64,000 nucleotides of DNA, taken from an uncultured bacterium. GTDB taxonomy: Bacteria > Actinomycetota > Coriobacteriia > Coriobacteriales > Coriobacteriaceae. The notes beneath the pieces are model-generated. The model worked only from the letters and a program-made list of their open reading frames with translations. It was not told where the DNA came from and did no database searches. Position numbers and translations under genes: made by a program. This document shows positions 60,152 through 64,000 of this stretch, piece by piece. Each line of letters opens with the position of its first letter. The first letter of the stretch is position 1. The stretch covers positions 1 through 64,000 of the forward strand of contig CAJMMN010000002.1 in the NCBI GenBank assembly GCA_905214525.1, in the 5' to 3' direction.

Positions 60152-60198
60152 ATCGGCAGGTTAACAATTCCAACACCAAACTACAGAAAGGAGAAGCC

Positions 60199-62535
60199 AT
60201 GGCTCAAGATAAGTTCGACGTGGGCGGCATGACATGCGCCGCTTGCCAGGCACACGTGGACCGCGCCGTCAGCAAGCTCGACGGCGTCCAAAGCGTCGCC
60301 GTCAACCTGCTCGCCGGCTCCATGTTGGTGGACTATGACCCCGCGCAGGTCTCCCCCGACGACATCTGCACCGCTGTCGATCGCGCGGGTTACTCGGCCT
60401 CGCCCGTCGACGCGGGCGGCGCCGGCCCAAGCGGCAGCACGCAAGCTAGGTCCGGCGCCGCCCATATGGAGCCGCCCACCAAAAAGCTGGAGGCCGCCGC
60501 CTCCGCCATGCGCACCCGCCTCATCATCTCGATCATCTTCCTCATCCCGCTGTTCTACATAGGCATGGGGCACATGCTCGGTTGGCCACTGCCCGGCGTC
60601 TTCACCGACCACACCCACAGCATGACGCTCGCCCTCACCGAGCTCGTCCTGCTCATCCCCATCGTCTACGTCAACGACGCGTACTTTATCAACGGGTTTA
60701 AATCGCTCGCGCACGGCGCGCCCACCATGGACGCCCTCATCGCCGTCGGCGCCACCGCGTCCATTGCCTGGTCGCTCTACGCCATGTTTATCATGGCCGA
60801 CCAGCTGGCCGCCGGGCAAATCCACGAGGCCATGATGACGGGCATGGACAACCTGTATTTTGAGAGTGCGGGCACGATCCTGTCGCTCGTCACCGTGGGC
60901 AAATACCTCGAGACGCGCAGCAAGTCCAAGACCGGCGGCGCTATCGAGGCGCTCATTGACCTGGCACCCAAGACCGCGACCGTCGTTGCCGACGACGGCA
61001 CCGAAACCACCGTCGACGTCGACAGCATCCTTCCCGGCCAGGTGCTGCGTGTGCGTCCCGGCGAGTCCATCCCCGTTGACGGCGTGGTGCTCAAGGGCAG
61101 CTCGGCCGTGGACGAGAGTGCACTGACCGGCGAGTCCATCCCCGTGGAGAAGACCGCCGGTGACACTGTCAACGCGGCCACGGTCAACCGCACGGGCTCG
61201 TTTACCTTCCGCGCCACGCGTGTGGGCGCCGATACGTCGCTCGCCAAGATTATCCAGCTCGTCGAGGACGCCAACGCCACCAAGGCGCCCATCGCCCGCA
61301 TGGCCGACAAGGTCGCCGGCGTGTTCGTGCCCGTGGTGTTTGTAATCTCGGTCGTGACCTTTGTAGTGTGGATGGCACTGACCGGCAGCATGAACGAGGC
61401 GCTCACCTCCGCCGTGGCCGTGCTGGTGATCAGCTGCCCGTGCGCACTGGGTCTGGCCACGCCCGTCGCCATTATGGTGGGTACCGGCAAGGGCGCCGAG
61501 ATGGGCATTCTGTTCAAGAGTGCCGAGGCGCTGGAGAATCTGCGCAGTGTGGGCACCGTGGTGCTCGACAAGACGGGCACGGTCACCCGCGGCAAGCCTG
61601 CCGTGACCGATATCGTGGCAACCACGCGCGCTGACGGCTCGCCCGCTATGAGCGAAAAGGCGCTGCTCAAGCTGGCCGCCGCGTTGGAGCGCTCAAGCGA
61701 GCACCCGCTGGCCGAGGCGATTATGGCCGAGTGCGAGGCGCGCGGAATTGTCGCGCGCATGGTCGAGGACTTTGCCGCCGTGCCTGGTCGTGGCGTTACG
61801 GCGCGCGAGGGGCAAAACGCCATTGCAGCCGGCAACGCACGCCTGATGAACGAGCTAGGCGCGAAGATGCCCGCCGACCTTGCCGAACAGTTCGCCGCCG
61901 AAGGCAAGACGCCGCTGTTCTTTGCCAAGAACGGCGAGCTTGTCGGCACCATCGCCGTGGCTGATGAGGTCAAGGAGACGAGCGCCGAGGCCATCGCCGC
62001 GCTCCGCAAGCTCGGCGTCGATGTGCGCATGCTCACTGGCGACAACCGCGTGACGGCCGAGGCCATCGCCCGCCGCGTGGGACTGAGCAGCGAGCAGGTC
62101 ATCGCCGACGTCCTCCCCGCCGACAAGGAACGCCACGTGCGCGAACTGCAGGATGCGGGCGGCAAGGTCGCCATGGTGGGCGACGGCATCAACGACTCCC
62201 CCGCCCTGGCGCGCGCCGACGTGGGCCTTGCGATCGGCACCGGCGCCGACATCGCCAAGGAGGGCGCCGACGTGGTACTCATGCGCAGCGACCTCATGGA
62301 CGTCGCCCGCGCCATCGAGCTTTCGCGCGCCACGATCCGCAACATCAAGCAGGACCTGTTCTGGGCGCTGTTCTACAACGGCATCGGCATTCCGCTGGCG
62401 GCGGGCGTGTTCTTCCCGCTCACGGGATGGCAACTCTCGCCGATGTTTGGCGCCGCGGCCATGAGCCTGTCGAGCGTGTGCGTCGTGACCAATGCCCTGC
62501 GCTTAAAATCCTTTATGCCTAAAGTGGCAAAATAG
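60199..62535 (+). CDS. copA: Copper-exporting P1B-type ATPase CopA
   Basis: A 778-residue membrane pump. One heavy-metal domain carries GGMTCAACQAHV (C13, C16); eight membrane helices follow, with the Cu(I) motif CPC at C413-P414-C415 (ISCPCALGLATPVA). Actuator TGE is in LTGESIPVE, phosphorylation D457 in VVLDKTGTVTRGKP, nucleotide-binding SSEHPLAEAI and hinge MVGDGINDSPALA. It exports Cu(I) from the cytosol. AAAGGAG precedes the ATG at seven bases. It leads copA-copZ-csoR. Confidence 0.97.
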   Translation: MAQDKFDVGGMTCAACQAHVDRAVSKLDGVQSVAVNLLAGSMLVDYDPAQVSPDDICTAVDRAGYSASPVDAGGAGPSGSTQARSGAAHMEPPTKKLEAAASAMRTRLIISIIFLIPLFYIGMGHMLGWPLPGVFTDHTHSMTLALTELVLLIPIVYVNDAYFINGFKSLAHGAPTMDALIAVGATASIAWSLYAMFIMADQLAAGQIHEAMMTGMDNLYFESAGTILSLVTVGKYLETRSKSKTGGAIEALIDLAPKTATVVADDGTETTVDVDSILPGQVLRVRPGESIPVDGVVLKGSSAVDESALTGESIPVEKTAGDTVNAATVNRTGSFTFRATRVGADTSLAKIIQLVEDANATKAPIARMADKVAGVFVPVVFVISVVTFVVWMALTGSMNEALTSAVAVLVISCPCALGLATPVAIMVGTGKGAEMGILFKSAEALENLRSVGTVVLDKTGTVTRGKPAVTDIVATTRADGSPAMSEKALLKLAAALERSSEHPLAEAIMAECEARGIVARMVEDFAAVPGRGVTAREGQNAIAAGNARLMNELGAKMPADLAEQFAAEGKTPLFFAKNGELVGTIAVADEVKETSAEAIAALRKLGVDVRMLTGDNRVTAEAIARRVGLSSEQVIADVLPADKERHVRELQDAGGKVAMVGDGINDSPALARADVGLAIGTGADIAKEGADVVLMRSDLMDVARAIELSRATIRNIKQDLFWALFYNGIGIPLAAGVFFPLTGWQLSPMFGAAAMSLSSVCVVTNALRLKSFMPKVAK

Positions 62536-62563
62536 GCTCACCATTACGTCCATTTAGAACGGG

Positions 62564-62657
62564 TTTTCCAGGTGCCCGAGATTGACCTGAAAGAGGAGCG
62601 ACGCGTACTTTGGTACGCGAGCGACGGCTTGAAGGTCAAGGTCGGGTGCCCGGGAAA
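62564..62657 (+). ncRNA. Long structured element between copA and copZ
   Basis: A 94-base near-continuous hairpin: outer TTTTCC/GGGAAA with wobble, then GGTG/TGCC, CCCGA/TCGGG, a 2x2 loop, TTGACCT/AGGTCAA, a symmetric 13x13 internal loop carrying direct repeats GAGCGACG on both sides, and an apical CGCGTAC/GTACGCG stem with a TTTG loop. It begins 29 bases past copA and ends 25 bases before copZ. It may be a regulatory leader, a processing or stability element, or a dispersed repeat; no known riboswitch is recognised. Confidence 0.6.
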
Positions 62658-62682
62658 GCCGACACAACAGAGAGGAATACCA

Positions 62683-62904
62683 ATGCGTTACACGATTAAG
62701 ACTTCGGGCCTTATGTGCGGCCACTGCGACGCCACCGTCGAGACCGCGCTGCTCAACGTGGCCGGCGTGACCGATGCCGACGCCGATCACGAGACCCAGA
62801 CCGTCCAGGTGGAGTGCGCCGACACCGTGACCGCCGAGCAGCTCGCTGCCGCCGTCGAGGCCGCGGGCGAGAAGTTCCATGCCCTTTCGGTGACCGCAGC
62901 CTAG
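62683..62904 (+). CDS. copZ: Copper chaperone CopZ-like heavy-metal-associated protein
   Basis: A 73-residue HMA-fold protein: MRYTIKTSGLMCGHCDATVE (C12, C15) and a final AAGEKFHALSVTAA strand. It would pass Cu(I) to CopA or CsoR. I chose the ATG at 62683 because GAGGA lies seven bases upstream; a longer frame from 62572 runs through the hairpin element and is not protein-like. Confidence 0.92.
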   Translation: MRYTIKTSGLMCGHCDATVETALLNVAGVTDADADHETQTVQVECADTVTAEQLAAAVEAAGEKFHALSVTAA

Positions 62905-62951
62905 CGCCGTCGGTAGCATCCGCCCCTATCGATCAGAAACGAGGACCCGCC

Positions 62952-63224
62952 ATGATGGCAGACCATAAATCGGTGACCCGCATGCTCAAGACGGCACGCG
63001 GTCAGATCGACGGCATCTTGCGGATGGTCGAGGAGGACCGTTATTGCGTCGACATCTCCACGCAGCTCATGGCCACGCAGGCACTCATCGCGCGCATCAA
63101 CGCCGATGTGCTCAAGGCGCATATCGAGGGCTGCGTGACTTCGGCAATCGAATCGGGCGACGAAGACCTCAAAGCCGCCAAACTCGCCGAGATCGAACGC
63201 GTCGTCGACAAGCTCTCCAAGTAA
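62952..63224 (+). CDS. csoR: Copper-sensing repressor CsoR
   Basis: A 90-residue all-helical repressor of the CsoR/RcnR family. The copper ligands C32 (RYCVDI), H57 and C61 (AHIEGC) match the C-H-C triad of characterised CsoR proteins, so copper is more likely than nickel or formaldehyde. It probably represses its own cluster through the palindrome at 60126. GAGGA lies six bases before the ATG. Confidence 0.93.
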   Translation: MMADHKSVTRMLKTARGQIDGILRMVEEDRYCVDISTQLMATQALIARINADVLKAHIEGCVTSAIESGDEDLKAAKLAEIERVVDKLSK

Positions 63225-63248
63225 TTGGGGCATTGGGGACAGACTTCT

Positions 63249-63315
63249 TTGCACCATCTTGGTGTATCGGGGATAGGTACGTTTGCACCACCTTGGTGCA
63301 GATTAACCTGTCCCC
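63249..63315. repeat. Twin TGCACCA-TGGTGCA hairpins framed by GGGGA/TCCCC
   Basis: TTGCACCATCTTGGTGTA (63249-63266) and TTTGCACCACCTTGGTGCA (63282-63300) are near copies, each a small palindrome. The second is enclosed by GGGGATAGGT (63269-63278) and ACCTGTCCCC (63306-63315), which pair with one wobble, giving a 47-base hairpin. Confidence 0.85.
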
Positions 63316-63370
63316 CTTGCTCTAAATCGGGTATAAAGGCGTGCAGCATATCGAACGAAAGGCAATTTGC

Positions 63371-63844
63371 ATGAATGACTTTATGAAGGGTCGCAATGGT
63401 GCCGATGAACTCACCATCGTGATGGGTTTTGCCGGCATTGTCATCGCGATGATCGGATCGATAGCCCGAATCCAGTGGCTCAGCTGGATCGCTATCGCCG
63501 TCATCGTGATTGGCGTGCTGCGCGGCCTGTCCAAAAACATCGACGCACGTCGCAAGGAGAACGAGGCCTTTGTCGCCGCGACCGCGAACGTCCCCGGCTT
63601 GGGCAAGTTCGTCTCCAGCTTGGGCGGTGGAACTGCAGCGGCCGGCACCTCGCGCGCGGCTGGAACGAGCAAGGAAGACTTTGAGCGTGCCAAGCGCACG
63701 GCCAAGAAGATGTGGAAGGGCCGCAAGACCACGGCATACCTCAAGTGCCCCAACTGCGGCCAGATGCTCTCCGTCCCCAAGGGCAAAGGCAAGATCCGCG
63801 TCACCTGCCCCAAGTGCCACGCCAAGATGGAAACCCGCTCCTAG
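63371..63844 (+). CDS. Membrane-anchored zinc-ribbon protein, hypothetical
   Basis: A 157-residue protein with two close hydrophobic helices (IVMGFAGIVIAMIGSIA; WLSWIAIAVIVIGVLRGL), a basic cytosolic region and a C-terminal zinc ribbon CPNCGQML...CPKCHAKM (residues about 133-153). Such anchored ribbons often act with translation or membrane quality-control factors, but no function can be given. ATG at 63371 is preferred to 63341 because AAAGGC lies about seven bases upstream. Confidence 0.75.
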   Translation: MNDFMKGRNGADELTIVMGFAGIVIAMIGSIARIQWLSWIAIAVIVIGVLRGLSKNIDARRKENEAFVAATANVPGLGKFVSSLGGGTAAAGTSRAAGTSKEDFERAKRTAKKMWKGRKTTAYLKCPNCGQMLSVPKGKGKIRVTCPKCHAKMETRS

Positions 63845-63906
63845 CGCCCGCACGCGGGACAAATTAATCAGGTTTGTTTGTCCCAAATCTTAAGTATTTG
63901 TTCGAT

Positions 63907-63945
63907 AAAAAAGCCGAGGCCTCGTGTTGAGACCTCGGCTTTTTG
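63907..63945 (+). terminator. Intrinsic terminator at the end of the window
   Basis: AGCCGAGG (63912-63919) and CCTCGGCT (63933-63940) form the stem with A- and T-runs on both sides (AAAAAA...TTTTTGT), so it could work in either direction. Confidence 0.92.
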
Positions 63946-64000
63946 TATGCGGCAACGGAGTTGTCCCTTTGTCACACCTACGCCACGCCGTCGCGGGCCA

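Noticed and set aside
62572..62682. N-terminal extension of CopZ
   Set aside because: The extra 37 codons read through the hairpin element; the GAGGA-preceded ATG at 62683 matches the family start exactly.

Overview
The window looks like a chromosome segment of a high-GC, strictly anaerobic gut actinobacterium of the Coriobacteriia, most likely Collinsella. This is judged from GC-rich codon use, strong GGAGG-type ribosome binding sites, and a gene set combining a [FeFe] hydrogenase, superoxide reductase, formate-tetrahydrofolate ligase, GH4/PTS sugar use and surface proteins with LPXTG-like anchors. The genus is an inference; there is no rRNA in the window.

Layout. 0.1-6.3 kb is accessory: a secreted, probably wall-anchored PI-PLC-like phospholipase, a frameshifted DUF1016/YhcG nuclease, an ADP-ribosylglycohydrolase, a possible 30-residue membrane-active peptide gene and a small protein whose SHOCT tail lies in another frame. 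6.4-10.1 kb holds a zinc-ribbon protein, a CDF metal transporter with a manganese-type signature and a membrane protein. 10.3-24.4 kb is core: fhs, ruvCAB under a likely LexA box, a full-length NadE-like protein that has lost both active sites, superoxide reductase, a SWIM-SNF2 ATPase and dnaE. 24.6-33.9 kb has an AT-richer MFS gene, a DUF3284 gene, addA and addB, and a YerC/TrpR-like regulator. 34.2-37.6 kb has a holin-like membrane protein, an Rrf2 regulator divergent from cysK, and mnmA. 37.8-44.7 kb has an M42 peptidase, an iron alcohol dehydrogenase, a DUF1275 protein, a YgiQ radical SAM protein, a CPBP protease and an orphan RelB/DinJ-like antitoxin.

44.9-51.0 kb is one tightly packed leftward operon: a NuoF-tail/GltD-like flavoprotein, a [FeFe] hydrogenase, a NitT/TauT-type binding protein and a permease-ATPase fusion. 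51.2-55.7 kb is a leftward alpha-glucoside PTS operon (EIIA, BglG/LicT antiterminator, EIICB, GH4 6-phospho-alpha-glucosidase). 56-59.6 kb has an EFR1-type flavodoxin/ferredoxin and a DEAD-box RNA helicase with a long R/G/D-rich tail. 60.1-63.2 kb is a copper homeostasis cluster (CsoR box, copA, copZ, csoR) with a long RNA-like hairpin between copA and copZ.

The intergenic spaces carry many long perfect or near-perfect inverted repeats that coding annotation does not explain: 33.47, 37.65, 38.93, 41.31, 56.96, 59.91/59.99, 62.56 and 63.27 kb. Several look like families of dispersed palindromic elements. The best candidates for undescribed biology are the hydrogenase-transporter operon, the degenerate NadE-like protein, the copA-copZ hairpin, the twin 15-27-15 palindromes and the small peptide gene near 5.45 kb.
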